Shown here piece by piece: positions 18,125 to 27,032 of a stretch of 64,000 bases of DNA (the first letter of the stretch is position 1; every line of letters starts with the position of its first letter). The notes under the pieces are model-generated. The model saw nothing but the letters and a program-made list of their open reading frames with translations, made no database searches and had not been told where the DNA came from. The position numbers and the translations under genes are program-made. The stretch spans positions 310,001 through 374,000 of the forward strand of contig NZ_CAKAKO010000001.1 in the NCBI RefSeq assembly GCF_916700565.1. The letters are read 5' to 3'. This stretch comes from Xenophilus sp. Marseille-Q4582 (lineage in GTDB: Bacteria; Pseudomonadota; Gammaproteobacteria; Burkholderiales; Burkholderiaceae_C).

Positions 18125-19030
18125 TCAGTGCAGCGCGGCGCGTGCGCCCGCCAGCACGGCGCTCGTCAGCCCTTCCAGCAAGGAGGACGCGGCGCGCGCA
18201 TGCTGCCAGTACAGGCGCACGTCCAGCGTCGCGCCCGACACCAGTTCCACCAGCGCGCCGCTGTCCAGCAGCGGCCGCACCAGCGCCTCGGGCTGCATGC
18301 CCCAGCCCATGCCGGCCAGCGAGGCCTCGATGAAGGCCTGCGTGGACGGCAGCGCATGCCGCGGCAGCTCCACCGCGCGGCGGCACTGGCGGCGCACCCA
18401 GCGCGCCTGCAGCTGGTCCTTGCGGTCGAAGATCAGGCTGGGTGCCTCGGCCAGGGTGCGCGCGTTCACGCCGTCGGCCGAAAAGTGCCGGGCCACGAAG
18501 GCCGGGCTGGCCGTGGCCACATAGCGCATCGCGCCCAGCGGGCGGCTGTTGCAGCCGGCGGCCGGCGCGGCCATCGCCGTCACGGCGGCCAGCACGGCGC
18601 CGCTGCGCAGGCGCTCGGCCGTGTGGTCCTGGTCGTCCACCGCCACCTCCAGCAGCACCGGTGCTTCGGCCGCGAAGCGGGCGGCGGCTGGCGCGAACCA
18701 GGTGGCCAGGCTGTCGGCGTTGACGGCCACCGGCAGCGTCACGCGCCGCAGCCGGGGCGCCAGCGGGTCGACCGCCGCGACGGGCAGCACTTCGCGCAGC
18801 TCGTGCTCCATCAGCCGCACCTGGTCCACGTGCCGGCACAGGCGCTGCCCGACCTCGGTGGCGTGGCAGGGCTGGCCGCGCACCACCAGCGCGCAGCCCA
18901 CGCGCTCTTCCAGCTGGCGGATGCGCTGCGAGACGGCCGAGGGCGTGACGTGGAGCGCGCGGGCGGCACGCTCGAAGCTGCCCTCGCGCACCACGGCGGC
19001 AAGGGCGGAAAGGGCGGCGTAGTCGAGCAT
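18125..19030 (-). CDS. LysR-family regulator of the ArgP/LysG type
   Basis: A 301-residue regulator with the N-terminal winged helix (ALSALAAVVREGSFERAARA, then VTPSAVSQRIRQLEERVG) and an effector domain. The start MLDYAALSALAAVV and overall length match the ArgP (IciA)/LysG group, which senses lysine or arginine and controls a basic amino-acid exporter. The divergent gene is a LysE/ArgO-type exporter, which fits exactly. The 76-base gap between them holds a perfect 13-bp inverted repeat, probably the operator. Confidence 0.93.
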   Translation of the reverse strand: MLDYAALSALAAVVREGSFERAARALHVTPSAVSQRIRQLEERVGCALVVRGQPCHATEVGQRLCRHVDQVRLMEHELREVLPVAAVDPLAPRLRRVTLPVAVNADSLATWFAPAAARFAAEAPVLLEVAVDDQDHTAERLRSGAVLAAVTAMAAPAAGCNSRPLGAMRYVATASPAFVARHFSADGVNARTLAEAPSLIFDRKDQLQARWVRRQCRRAVELPRHALPSTQAFIEASLAGMGWGMQPEALVRPLLDSGALVELVSGATLDVRLYWQHARAASSLLEGLTSAVLAGARAALH

Positions 19031-19043
19031 GGGTAGATTAGGA

Positions 19044-19073
19044 AAACTGAATCGGCATTAGCCGATTCAGTTT
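19044..19073. promoter_or_regulatory. Perfect inverted repeat in the regulator-exporter intergenic region
   Basis: Arms AAACTGAATCGGC (19044-19056) and GCCGATTCAGTTT (19061-19073) are perfect reverse complements separated by ATTA. It starts 14 bases from the regulator start and ends 33 bases before the exporter start. This is the expected place for a LysR-type regulator binding site shared by both promoters. It could also form an RNA hairpin in the regulator leader. Confidence 0.7.
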
Positions 19074-19106
19074 GTCTGAACCGCTCGCAGCCCGCAACAT
19101 GCGGGC

Positions 19107-19742
19107 ATGTCGCACGCTTTCGATCTCGCTTTCACCCAGGGCTTTGCGCTGAGCCTGGGCCTCACGGTGGCCATTGGCGCGCAGAACGCCTTCGTGCTGC
19201 GCCAGGGGCTGCGGCGCGAGCACGTGCCGGCCATCGTGCTGTTCTGCGTGGCCATGGATGCGGTGCTGGTCGCCGCCGGCGTAGGCGGCATGGGCCGCGT
19301 GCTGGCCGGGCACCCGGGGGTGGCGCGAGCGCTGGCCGGCGCGGGGGCTGCCTTCCTGGCCGGCTACGGCCTGTGCGCGCTGTGGCGCGCGCGCCGGCCC
19401 GCCGCCGGGCTGGTGGGCGCCGGCGCGGGCGCGGCAGGCCTGTCGCGCCCGGCCGCGCTGGCGCAGGCCGCGGCCTTCACGCTGCTCAACCCGCACGTGT
19501 ACGTGGACACGCTGCTGCTGGTGGGCAGCGTGGGGGCGCAGCAGGTGGGCGCCGCGCGCGCGGCCTTCGTCGCCGGCTCCGTGCTGGCCAGCGCCCTGTG
19601 GTTCACGACGCTGGGCTTCGGGGCGCGCTGGCTGGCGCCGCTGTTCGCGCGGCCACGCGCCTGGCAATGGCTGGACGCGGGCGTCGGCCTGGGCATGCTG
19701 GCCCTGGGCGCCGGCGTGGCGCGGCAGGCCTGGGGCGGCTGA
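19107..19742 (+). CDS. LysE/ArgO-type amino-acid exporter
   Basis: A 211-residue inner-membrane protein with about six hydrophobic segments. The N-terminus (FTQGFALSLGLTVAIGAQNA) with the GAQN signature and the FVLRQGLRREHV that follows are typical of the LysE/ArgO branch, which exports lysine, arginine or toxic analogues such as canavanine. Divergence from an ArgP/LysG regulator supports induction by internal basic amino acids. Which amino acid is exported cannot be read from the sequence. Confidence 0.94.
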   Translation: MSHAFDLAFTQGFALSLGLTVAIGAQNAFVLRQGLRREHVPAIVLFCVAMDAVLVAAGVGGMGRVLAGHPGVARALAGAGAAFLAGYGLCALWRARRPAAGLVGAGAGAAGLSRPAALAQAAAFTLLNPHVYVDTLLLVGSVGAQQVGAARAAFVAGSVLASALWFTTLGFGARWLAPLFARPRAWQWLDAGVGLGMLALGAGVARQAWGG

Positions 19743-19764
19743 CGGCGGGCGTTAAGCTCGGTCC

Positions 19765-20403
19765 ATGCCCCGCAAGCCTGTCCGCGCCCCCACCTCCGCC
19801 GCTGCCGCCGCCCGCACCGCCCCGCACGAGGTGCGCATCATCGGCGGCCAGTGGCGGCGCAGCCGCCTGCCCGTGGCCGACCGCCCGGGTCTGCGGCCCA
19901 CGCCCGACCGGGTGCGCGAAACGCTTTTCAACTGGCTGGCCAGCCGCGCCGGCGCCGGCGGCGGCGAGCTGCCGGGCTGGCATTGCCTGGACCTGTTCGC
20001 GGGCACCGGTGCGCTGGGCTTCGAGGCCGCCTCGCGCGGTGCGGCCTCGGTGCTGCTGTGCGAGCACGAGCCGTCGCTGGTCGCGCAGCTGAAGGCCACG
20101 CGCGAGCGCCTGGGCGCCGAGGCGGTGCAGGTGCAGCGCGGGGACGGCGTGGCGCAGCTCGAACGGGCCGCGCCGGCCAGCCTGCATGTGGTCTTCGTCG
20201 ATCCGCCCTTCGATCAACTGGCGCTCTACCAGCGCGCATTGCGGGCCGTGAAGCCGGCGCTGCGGCCCGAAGGCGTGGTCTACCTGGAGTCGGACCGCGC
20301 GTGGGACGAAGAGGCCCTGGCGCCCCATGGCCTGCAGGTGCTGCGCCACCTGCGCGCGGGCGCCGTGCACGCGCATCTGCTGGCGCCCCTGCCGGCCGCC
20401 TGA
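19765..20403 (+). CDS. rsmD: 16S rRNA (guanine966-N2)-methyltransferase
   Basis: RsmD methylates G966 of 16S rRNA in the assembled 30S subunit using S-adenosylmethionine. The 212-residue protein has the family start VRIIGGQWRRSRLPV, the RPTPDRVRETLFNWL segment, the SAM-binding motif DLFAGTGALGFEAASRGA (near 75) and the catalytic motif DPPF (usually DPPY/F). It lies 22 bases after the exporter gene and 81 bases before coaD; rsmD-coaD is a widely conserved pair. Confidence 0.96.
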   Translation: MPRKPVRAPTSAAAAARTAPHEVRIIGGQWRRSRLPVADRPGLRPTPDRVRETLFNWLASRAGAGGGELPGWHCLDLFAGTGALGFEAASRGAASVLLCEHEPSLVAQLKATRERLGAEAVQVQRGDGVAQLERAAPASLHVVFVDPPFDQLALYQRALRAVKPALRPEGVVYLESDRAWDEEALAPHGLQVLRHLRAGAVHAHLLAPLPAA

Positions 20404-20484
20404 ACGGCCGGGACTGCGGCGCTGCAGCATGGCGTACATAATGCGCCGGCAAGAGACACCCCGGCCCCCAGAGGAGGACTCCCC

Positions 20485-20988
20485 ATGACAGCCGATGTGA
20501 TCGCGGTCTATCCCGGCACCTTCGATCCCATGACGCTCGGCCACGAAGACGTGGTCCGGCGCGCCACCCAGTTGTTCTCGCATGTCATCGTCGCGGTGGC
20601 CGCGGGGCACCACAAGAAGGCGCTGTTCTCGCTGCAGGAGCGCATCGACATGGCGCGGGAGGTGGTCAAGCCCTATGGCGACCGCGTGGTGGTCGAGAGC
20701 TTCTCGGGCCTGCTGCGCGACTTCGTCGTCGCGCGCGGCGGCAAGGCCATGGTGCGCGGCCTGCGCGCCGTGACCGACTTCGACTACGAGTTCCAGCTCG
20801 CGGGCATGAACCGTTCGCTGATGCCCGAGGTGGAGACGGTCTTCCTCACGCCCAGCGACAAGTACCAGTTCATCTCCAGCACCTTCGTGCGCGAGATCGC
20901 GATGCTGGGCGGCGAGGTCGACAAGTTCGTCTCGCCCTACGTGCAGCAGCAGCTGGCCGCCAAGGTGGCCAGCCTCGGCAGAAGCTGA
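20485..20988 (+). CDS. coaD: Phosphopantetheine adenylyltransferase
   Basis: Catalyses the penultimate step of coenzyme A synthesis, joining 4'-phosphopantetheine and ATP to dephospho-CoA. The 167-residue protein has the nucleotidyltransferase motif [19 protein letters not shown] with the TxGH-like signature, and the C-terminal [15 protein letters not shown] strong GAGGAGG-type ribosome-binding site precedes the ATG, and CATAAT about 45 bases upstream could be a -10 element, so coaD may have its own promoter as well as reading through from rsmD. Confidence 0.97.
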   Translation: MTADVIAVYPGTFDPMTLGHEDVVRRATQLFSHVIVAVAAGHHKKALFSLQERIDMAREVVKPYGDRVVVESFSGLLRDFVVARGGKAMVRGLRAVTDFDYEFQLAGMNRSLMPEVETVFLTPSDKYQFISSTFVREIAMLGGEVDKFVSPYVQQQLAAKVASLGRS

Positions 20989-21005
20989 TCCGCCCAGCAC
21001 CGCGC

Positions 21006-21665
21006 ATGGCAGACCTGCCGCGCCTGCACGCCCTGGGCGACGCGGCATTGCTGTGCGAGCTGCCGCCGCCCGCCACGCTGGCCGTGCAGCGGCGCCTGTG
21101 GGCGCTGGCGCGCGAGGCCGGCGCCTGGCCCGGCGTCGGCGAGGTGCTGCCGGGCATGAACAACCTCACCTTGCTGTTCGACCCCGAGCAGGTGGACGCT
21201 GCCGTGCTGGCGCAGCGCGTGCGGGCCCGGTGGCCCGAACTGGCCGCGGCCCCGGGCGCCGATGCGCGCACGGTCGAAGTGCCGGTGGACTACGGCGGCG
21301 AGCACGGCCCCGACCTGCATGACGTGGCGCGCCACACGGGCTTGTCGCCGGCCGAAGTCGTGAAGCGCCACAGCGCGGGCGAGTACGTGGTCTACCTGCT
21401 GGGCTTCCTGCCCGGCTTCGCCTTCATGGGGGGCCTGGCGCCCGAACTGGCCACGCCGCGTCGCAGCGAGCCGCGCACGGCCGTGCCGGCGGGCTCGGTG
21501 GGCATCGGCGGTGCGCAGACCGGCATCTATCCCTCGCCGTCGCCCGGCGGCTGGCAGCTCATCGGCCGCACGCCGCTGCAGCTCTTCGATCCGCAGGCCG
21601 CCTCGCCCACGCTGCTGCGGCCCGGCGACCAGGTGCGCTTCGTGGCGCAGAGCATCACGCTGTGA
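21006..21665 (+). CDS. pxpB: 5-oxoprolinase subunit B
   Basis: PxpB is one of three subunits of the prokaryotic ATP-dependent 5-oxoprolinase, which opens 5-oxoproline (pyroglutamate) to glutamate. The 219-residue protein is KipI-like: LHALGDAALLCELP at the N-terminus, DYGGEHGPDLHDVARHTGLS in the middle, and the tight FLPGFAFMGGL / GIYPSPSPGGW pair near the C-terminus. The pxpB stop overlaps the pxpC start. The order pxpB-pxpC-pxpA is the standard one. Confidence 0.95.
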   Translation: MADLPRLHALGDAALLCELPPPATLAVQRRLWALAREAGAWPGVGEVLPGMNNLTLLFDPEQVDAAVLAQRVRARWPELAAAPGADARTVEVPVDYGGEHGPDLHDVARHTGLSPAEVVKRHSAGEYVVYLLGFLPGFAFMGGLAPELATPRRSEPRTAVPAGSVGIGGAQTGIYPSPSPGGWQLIGRTPLQLFDPQAASPTLLRPGDQVRFVAQSITL

Positions 21666-22693
21666 ACGCGAAGGCGCAGGCCCCCGTGCTCACCCTGCTC
21701 AGGCCCGGCTTGCTCGCCTCCGTGCAGGACCTGGGGCGCCCCGGCCATCGGCAGCTGGGCGTGTGCCCGGGCGGCGCGCTCGACACGCTGGGCCTGACGC
21801 TGGCCAACCGCCTGGTGGGCAACCCGGCCGGGGCCGCCGGGCTGGAGCTGACGATGGGCGGCTGCGCGCTGCGCTTCGAACAGGACACGCGCATCGCCCT
21901 GGCCGGCGACGATTTCGACGCGCGGCTCGACGGCGCGCCCGTGCATCCGCTGTGGAGCCTGCCCGTGCGCGCCGGCCAGACCCTGGTGCTGGGCGGTGCC
22001 AACCGGCGGCGCGACAAGGCCGGCGTGCGCAGTTGGCTGGCCGTGGCCGGCGGCATCGACGTGCCGCTGCGGCTGGGCTCGCGCAGCACCGACCTCAAGG
22101 CCGGTTTCGGCGGGCTCGAAGGGCGGGCGCTGCGCAAGGGCGACGCATTGGCCGTGGGGCCCGTGGTGCTGAGCGAGGCCCAGCGCGCGAGCGCGCCTTT
22201 CGGCGTGCGCGGCCCCGAAGCCTGGGAGGCGCCTGCGCCGGCCGGCGCGACCGCGAACACGACCGTCCTGCGCGTGCTGCCCGGCCCCGAAGCCCACCAG
22301 TTCGACGACGCCGTGCGTGCGCAATTCCATGCCGCGCCGTGGCGCATCACGCCGCAGAGCAACCGCATGGGCAGCCGGCTCGAGGGCCCGGCGCTGGTGC
22401 GGCGCGAAAGCGGCGACATGCTGTCCTCGGCCGTGATTCCGGGCACGGTGCAGGTGCCGCCTTCGGGCCAGCCCATCATCCTGATGGGCGATGCGCAGAC
22501 CACGGGCGGCTACCCGCGCATCGCGGTCGTGATCCGCGCCGACCTGTGGAAGCTGGCCCAGGCGCCGCTGGGCGGGCGGCTGCGGCTGGTGGCGGTCGAT
22601 ACGGCACAGGCGTTGGCAGCCTGGCAACGGCAGCGCCGGTACCTGGCGCAGATCGAAGCGGCGCTGGCGCTGCGCGACTGGCCCTTGGCCTGA
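21662..22693 (+). CDS. pxpC: 5-oxoprolinase subunit C
   Basis: PxpC (KipA-like, biotin-dependent carboxyltransferase fold) is the partner of PxpB in 5-oxoprolinase. The 343-residue protein starts at GTG and begins with [20 protein letters not shown], a family mark, followed by the [13 protein letters not shown] segment near 120. [12 protein letters not shown] and the substrate-loop [12 protein letters not shown] near the C-terminus complete the match. It overlaps pxpB by 4 bases (GTGA) and is followed by pxpA after 100 bases. Confidence 0.95.
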   Translation: MNAKAQAPVLTLLRPGLLASVQDLGRPGHRQLGVCPGGALDTLGLTLANRLVGNPAGAAGLELTMGGCALRFEQDTRIALAGDDFDARLDGAPVHPLWSLPVRAGQTLVLGGANRRRDKAGVRSWLAVAGGIDVPLRLGSRSTDLKAGFGGLEGRALRKGDALAVGPVVLSEAQRASAPFGVRGPEAWEAPAPAGATANTTVLRVLPGPEAHQFDDAVRAQFHAAPWRITPQSNRMGSRLEGPALVRRESGDMLSSAVIPGTVQVPPSGQPIILMGDAQTTGGYPRIAVVIRADLWKLAQAPLGGRLRLVAVDTAQALAAWQRQRRYLAQIEAALALRDWPLA

Positions 22694-22793
22694 GCGCCGG
22701 GTCGGGTCGGCGCTAGACTGGCCCGAAGCGTGCAGCCGCACCGCACGCCCCCGTGTGATTCATGACGCGCCCCTTCAGGCATCAGGAAGCCCC

Positions 22794-23534
22794 ATGTCCA
22801 TCGACCTCAACGCAGACCTCGGCGAAGGCGCCGGCAACGACGAAGCGCTGCTGCAGCTGGTGAGTTCGGCCAACATCGCCTGCGGCTGGCATGCCGGGGA
22901 CGCGAAGACCATGCGCCAGTGCGTGCGCTGGGCCCTCCGCAACGGCGTGGCCATCGGTGCGCACCCGAGCTTCCCGGACCGCGAGAACTTCGGCCGCAGC
23001 GCCATGCAGCTGCCGCCCGAGGAGATCGTGGCGGGCATGCTCTACCAGATCGGCGCGCTGGCCGCGATCGTGAAGGCCGAAGGGGGGCGGCTCGCGCACG
23101 TCAAGCCGCATGGCATGCTTTACAACCAGGCCGTGAAGGAGCCTGAACTGGCCGCCGCGCTGTGCGAGGCCGTGCGCCTGGTCGACCCCGCGCTCAAGTT
23201 CTTCGGGCTGGCCGGCAGCGGCATGATCGACGCGGCGCGCCGCGCCGGGCTCACGCCGGTCGAGGAGGTGTTCGCCGACCGCGGCTACCTGCCCGACGGC
23301 AGCCTGGTGCCGCGCGGCCAGCCCGGCGCGCTGATCGAGGACGAAGAGGCCGCGCTGGCCCAGACCCTGTCGCTGGTGCGCGACCGGGCGGTGACGGCCA
23401 TCGACGGCAGCCGCGTGGCCGTGAACGCGCAGAGCGTGTGCCTGCATGGCGACGGTGCGCATGCCCTGGCCTTCGCGCGCCGCATCCGGGAACGGCTTAC
23501 GGCCGAGGGCATTGCCATCGCGCCGCTGCCGTGA
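22794..23534 (+). CDS. pxpA: 5-oxoprolinase subunit A (LamB/YcsF family)
   Basis: PxpA is the third 5-oxoprolinase subunit, a LamB/YcsF-family TIM-barrel-like hydrolase. The 246-residue protein shows DLNADLGEG at the N-terminus, [13 protein letters not shown], the [14 protein letters not shown] segment and [12 protein letters not shown]. An in-frame ATG at 22755 exists, but the ATG at 22794 has a ribosome-binding site (AGGAAG at -5 to -10) and matches the family start. Confidence 0.95.
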   Translation: MSIDLNADLGEGAGNDEALLQLVSSANIACGWHAGDAKTMRQCVRWALRNGVAIGAHPSFPDRENFGRSAMQLPPEEIVAGMLYQIGALAAIVKAEGGRLAHVKPHGMLYNQAVKEPELAAALCEAVRLVDPALKFFGLAGSGMIDAARRAGLTPVEEVFADRGYLPDGSLVPRGQPGALIEDEEAALAQTLSLVRDRAVTAIDGSRVAVNAQSVCLHGDGAHALAFARRIRERLTAEGIAIAPLP

Positions 23535-23542
23535 GACCGGGC

Positions 23543-24217
23543 ATGGCGATGCGGGTGTTGCTGACCGGCTTCGATCCCTTCGAGGGCGCGGCCGTCAACC
23601 CGTCCTGGGAAGCGGTGCGCGCGCTCGATGGCTGGCGTTTCGGCGCCGGCGCCCGCGCGGTGGAGGTGCATGCGCGGCGCATGCCCTGCGCCTTCGGCGC
23701 CGCGCTGACGGCCCTGGATGCGGCGCTGGCGCAACTGCAGCCGCATTGCGTGATCGCGGTGGGGCAGGCCGGCGGGCGCAGCGCCTTCACGCCCGAGCGG
23801 GTGGCCATCAACCTGGACGACGGCCGCATCTGCGACAACGCGGGCTGCCAGCCCATCGACCAGCCCGTGGTGCCGGGCGCACCGGCTGCGTACTTCGCCA
23901 CCTTGCCGATCAAGGCCATCGTGCAGGCCGTGCGTGCCGCGGGCCTGCCGGCCGAGGTGTCGAACACGGCCGGCACCTTCGTGTGCAACCACCTGTTCTA
24001 CGGCCTCATGCACCGGCTGGCGCAGCCCGATGCGCAGAGGCAGGGCGTGCGCGGCGGCTTCATCCACATTCCCTACCTGCCCGAGCAGGCCGCCCACCTG
24101 CCCGGGCCGCCGCCCGCGATGGCGCTGGCCGACGCCGTGGCGGCCCTGCGCATCGCGGTGCAGGTGAGCGTCGCGCAGACGCAGGACCTGAAGCTCGCCG
24201 GCGGCGCCCTGCACTGA
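23543..24217 (+). CDS. pcp: Pyroglutamyl-peptidase I
   Basis: Pcp removes N-terminal pyroglutamate from peptides, releasing the 5-oxoproline that PxpABC consumes; the two activities form one short pathway. The 224-residue cysteine peptidase (C15) has LTGFDPFEGAAVNPS at the start, GQAGGRSAFTPERVAIN around the usual catalytic Glu region, catalytic Cys in NTAGTFVCNHLFYGL and His in FIHIPYLPEQ. At the position often written GLAGGR-x-x-x-x-E the Glu of FTPERV is the likely catalytic residue. It follows pxpA by 8 bases, so it is surely co-transcribed. The start may be 23543 or the ATG two codons later. Confidence 0.95.
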   Translation: MAMRVLLTGFDPFEGAAVNPSWEAVRALDGWRFGAGARAVEVHARRMPCAFGAALTALDAALAQLQPHCVIAVGQAGGRSAFTPERVAINLDDGRICDNAGCQPIDQPVVPGAPAAYFATLPIKAIVQAVRAAGLPAEVSNTAGTFVCNHLFYGLMHRLAQPDAQRQGVRGGFIHIPYLPEQAAHLPGPPPAMALADAVAALRIAVQVSVAQTQDLKLAGGALH

Positions 24218-24250
24218 GCGCCCGTGCAGGCTGCCCGCGGGGCCGGGCAC

Positions 24251-25093
24251 TCAGTGCGCGTCGCGGAAGACCTGCCGGATGAACACCTTCTCGGCTTCGG
24301 CCAGCTTGCGCCCCAGCGTGCCATAGACATGCTGCAGCAGCGCCTTGTCCACGGCGGCGTCGATGCGGTGGGTGCTCGGGTCCACCACCTGCGCCAGCGG
24401 CATCGCCAGCTGCGCCGCGAAGGCCTGCACGGCGGCGGCGATCTGCGCCTTGGTGTCGGTGTCCAGCGGCGGGGCGGGCGTGCGCGCGTCGTGCAGGTAC
24501 TGCGTGTAGGCCGGCGCGGCGGCGGCGCCGGGCACGTAGCGCACCACGGCCTGCAGTTCCGTGCGGCCCAGCCGGCCCACGCGGTCGGCGCGCGTGGTGA
24601 TCTCGAAGCTCTGGTGATGCGCCACGCCGGCGGCGAGGTCTTCCACGCCCAGCACGGCGATGCGCACGCCGCGCCGCTGCGCCAGCTCCATGCCCACGGC
24701 CAGGTCGCTGTCGCCCGTGACCAGCACGGCGTCGCAGATGGCGTGGTGCGTGGTCAGCTCGATCAGGTCGCTCACGATCAGCGAGTCCACGCCCTTCTGG
24801 TGGCCGCGCCAGTCGATGGTGCCCGCGCGGAACTGCAGGTCGTCCACCTGCATGATGGCCTTCTGCTGCGCGGTGAAACCGTGCGCCATCACACCGTCGT
24901 ACCAGTAGATGCGCAGCAGTTCCTTGCCGGCCAGGTCGAGCGTGGCGCGCGACTGCGCCAGCAGCAGGTCCATCAGTGCGGCCGGGTCGGGAATGTCCAG
25001 GTCCGCGCGCGAACTGCTGGCGCGCTGGCTCAGCATCTCGACGGCCTGGCGCAGCAGGTAGCCGGCGTCGACCATCACCACATAGCGATTCAT
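24251..25093 (-). CDS. NYN-domain (PIN-like) predicted ribonuclease
   Basis: A 280-residue protein with the NYN/LabA-type PIN-like fold in about residues 1-185. Metal-binding acidic residues appear at RYVVMVDAGYLLRQ (Asp9), QKGVDSLIVSDLIELT (Asp) and AVLVTGDSDLAVGM (two Asp). The C-terminal part (to 280) is a separate, mainly helical region without a recognised family. NYN proteins are predicted RNases acting in tRNA or mRNA turnover; no bacterial target is clear here. It is convergent with pcp and separated from the next minus-strand gene by 268 bases. Confidence 0.85.
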   Translation of the reverse strand: MNRYVVMVDAGYLLRQAVEMLSQRASSSRADLDIPDPAALMDLLLAQSRATLDLAGKELLRIYWYDGVMAHGFTAQQKAIMQVDDLQFRAGTIDWRGHQKGVDSLIVSDLIELTTHHAICDAVLVTGDSDLAVGMELAQRRGVRIAVLGVEDLAAGVAHHQSFEITTRADRVGRLGRTELQAVVRYVPGAAAAPAYTQYLHDARTPAPPLDTDTKAQIAAAVQAFAAQLAMPLAQVVDPSTHRIDAAVDKALLQHVYGTLGRKLAEAEKVFIRQVFRDAH

Positions 25094-25113
25094 GAGGGCT
25101 CCAGAAACGGTAA

Positions 25114-25131
25114 GCCCCCTGAAGAGGGGGC
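25114..25131. repeat. Short GC palindrome of the repeat type also seen at 16075
   Basis: GCCCCCT-GAAG-AGGGGGC is a perfect 7-bp inverted repeat followed by CAGTGCGCGG. It is just upstream of the NYN gene start and resembles the hairpin inserted in the M16 partner gene. The 268 bases from 25094 to 25361 hold this repeat and the terminator at 25281-25303 but no gene. Confidence 0.55.
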
Positions 25132-25280
25132 AGTGCGCGGCGCGGGTAGAAGGTAGGCGCGCTGCGACGGCGCATTCTAGGCAGCCCGCGGTGCTGCCGG
25201 CCCGGCGCAGCCCCGAAGCCTGAAGGGTTGCAAAGGCGCGGGCGATGGGCGCGCCGGGCGGCCGTGGCCGGCGGGCCCAA

Positions 25281-25303
25281 GAAAACCGCGCCCGCAGGCG
25301 CGG
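25281..25303 (-). terminator. Rho-independent terminator after the ABC binding-protein gene
   Basis: On the minus strand the stem CCGCGCC/GGCGCGG (loop TGCG) is followed by TTTTC. It lies 58 bases past the stop of the second binding protein and would end the importer operon. Confidence 0.75.
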
Positions 25304-25361
25304 CCTGCTCGGGCGTGGCGCAGCGCCTCAGGGGGCGCCGCGGCGCACGGCCGCTGCCGGC

Positions 25362-26846
25362 TCAGGCCCAGGAGAGGGCGGCCAGGTCGTTCACGAAGAT
25401 CGGCATGTCCTTCCAGAGGCCGCGCACGCCCTTCTTGGCCACGGTGGGCCACAGCGGCTGGTACAGGAAGCCGTTGGCCGCGTCGTTGGCCAGCATGCGC
25501 TGGGCGTCGCCCAGCAGCTTGGCGCGCTCTTGCTCGCTCGGCGTGTTCTGGATCTTGGTGAACAGGTCGTTGAAGGCCTTGGACTGGTAGCCCCAGTAGT
25601 AGTCGGGCTTGGTGTAGTTGTCCAGGTCGAAGGGCTCGACATGCGAAATGATGGACAGGTCGTAGTTGTGGCCGCCCCCGTAGGTGTTGGACAGCCACTG
25701 GGCCCATTCCACGTTCTGGATCTTGACGTTGATGCCCACCTTGGCCAGCTGGGCCACGATGATCTCGCCGCCCTGGCGCGCGTAGGGCGGCGGCGGCAGC
25801 GTCATGGTCAGTTCCAGGGGCAGCTTCACGCCGGCTTCGGCCAGCAGCTTCTTGGCCTTGTCCACGTCGTGCGGGTTGATGCCCGTGGTGTCCACGTAGC
25901 CCAGCGCGCCGGGCACGTAGTGGCTGCCGATGGGCACGCCGAAGCCGTCGGCCGCGCCTTCGATGAAGGCCTTGCGGTCCAGCGCGGCCAGGATCGCGCG
26001 GCGCACGCGCACGTCGCTGAGCTTCCTGTTGTTGATGGCCAGGATGGTCTTGGCGCGCGAGCCGCTGCTCAGGACCTGGAACTGCGGGTTGTTGCGGAAC
26101 TGCGCCACCACGCGCGTGCCGATACGCGGGAAGGCGTCGATGTCGCCGGCCATCAGCGCCGCGGCCTGCGCGGCCGGATCGGACACGAAGCGGAAGGTCA
26201 CGCGGTTGAGCTTGGCCAGCTTGGGATCGCGGAACGTGTCGCTCTTGACCAGGATTGCGGACGAGCCCTTGTTCCAGCGCTCCAGCTTGTAGGGGCCGGT
26301 GCCCACGGGCGCGGTGGCGTTCGTCTCGGCGCTCTTGGGCTCCACGATGGCGGCCGTGGCCTGGCCTAGCACGAAAGGCAGGTTGGGGTCGATCTCGCTG
26401 TTGATCACGACCACCGTGTGCTCGTCCACCGCCTGCGTCGACAGCTTGGAGAAGCCGCGCTTGTCCTTGTTGGTGCTCTTGTCGGCCTTGGCGCGGTCCA
26501 GGCTGAACTTCACCGCCTGCGCATTGAAGGGCTCGCCATTGCTGAACTTGACGCCGCGGCGCAGCTTGAAGGTGTAGGTCTTGAGGTCGGGCGAGACCTC
26601 CCAGCTTTCGGCCAAGAGCGGCGTGACGCTGCCGTCGGAATTGATCTTGGTCAGCGTCTCGAAGATGTTGTACTGCGTGATCTCGGCGATGGCGGCGGCG
26701 GCACCGGCCGTGGGATCCAGCCCCGGCGGTTCCAGGGCCATGCCCAGCACGAGGGCATCCTTGCGGCTCTGGGCCATGGCGGCGGGCACGGCGGTGGCCA
26801 GTGCCGTGGCGGCGGCCGAGGTGAGAACGGTGCGGCGGTTCAGCAT
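25362..26846 (-). CDS. ABC transporter periplasmic substrate-binding protein, dipeptide/oligopeptide type (second copy)
   Basis: A 494-residue SBP_bac_5-family protein. The signal peptide MLNRRTVLTSAAATALATAV has a twin-Arg-like NRRTVLT, so Tat export is possible. The mature protein shows LGMALEPPGLDPTAGA, TYTFKLRRGVKFSNGEPF and DYYWGYQSKAFNDLF. It is a close paralogue of the protein encoded at 27033-28535: many segments are nearly identical, including the DYYWGYQS part. Both share one downstream terminator. The start at 26846 was chosen over 26897 because it opens the signal peptide and has GGAG upstream. Confidence 0.93.
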   Translation of the reverse strand: MLNRRTVLTSAAATALATAVPAAMAQSRKDALVLGMALEPPGLDPTAGAAAAIAEITQYNIFETLTKINSDGSVTPLLAESWEVSPDLKTYTFKLRRGVKFSNGEPFNAQAVKFSLDRAKADKSTNKDKRGFSKLSTQAVDEHTVVVINSEIDPNLPFVLGQATAAIVEPKSAETNATAPVGTGPYKLERWNKGSSAILVKSDTFRDPKLAKLNRVTFRFVSDPAAQAAALMAGDIDAFPRIGTRVVAQFRNNPQFQVLSSGSRAKTILAINNRKLSDVRVRRAILAALDRKAFIEGAADGFGVPIGSHYVPGALGYVDTTGINPHDVDKAKKLLAEAGVKLPLELTMTLPPPPYARQGGEIIVAQLAKVGINVKIQNVEWAQWLSNTYGGGHNYDLSIISHVEPFDLDNYTKPDYYWGYQSKAFNDLFTKIQNTPSEQERAKLLGDAQRMLANDAANGFLYQPLWPTVAKKGVRGLWKDMPIFVNDLAALSWA

Positions 26847-27032
26847 GTGAGGTCGATCTCCGGAGGGAAAGAGAAGCACGAGCATGAACAGTGCCATGCC
26901 CGCTTGCTACGAGTACTTACATGCTAGCGCAGCCGCGGCCGAAGGCGCAGCGGGTTTCCGGGGAGTCCTGTCCCCCAGGCTTCAGTGACGCACGCCACGG
27001 GCCCCGCCACGCGGCCCGCACCGGCCCGGCGA

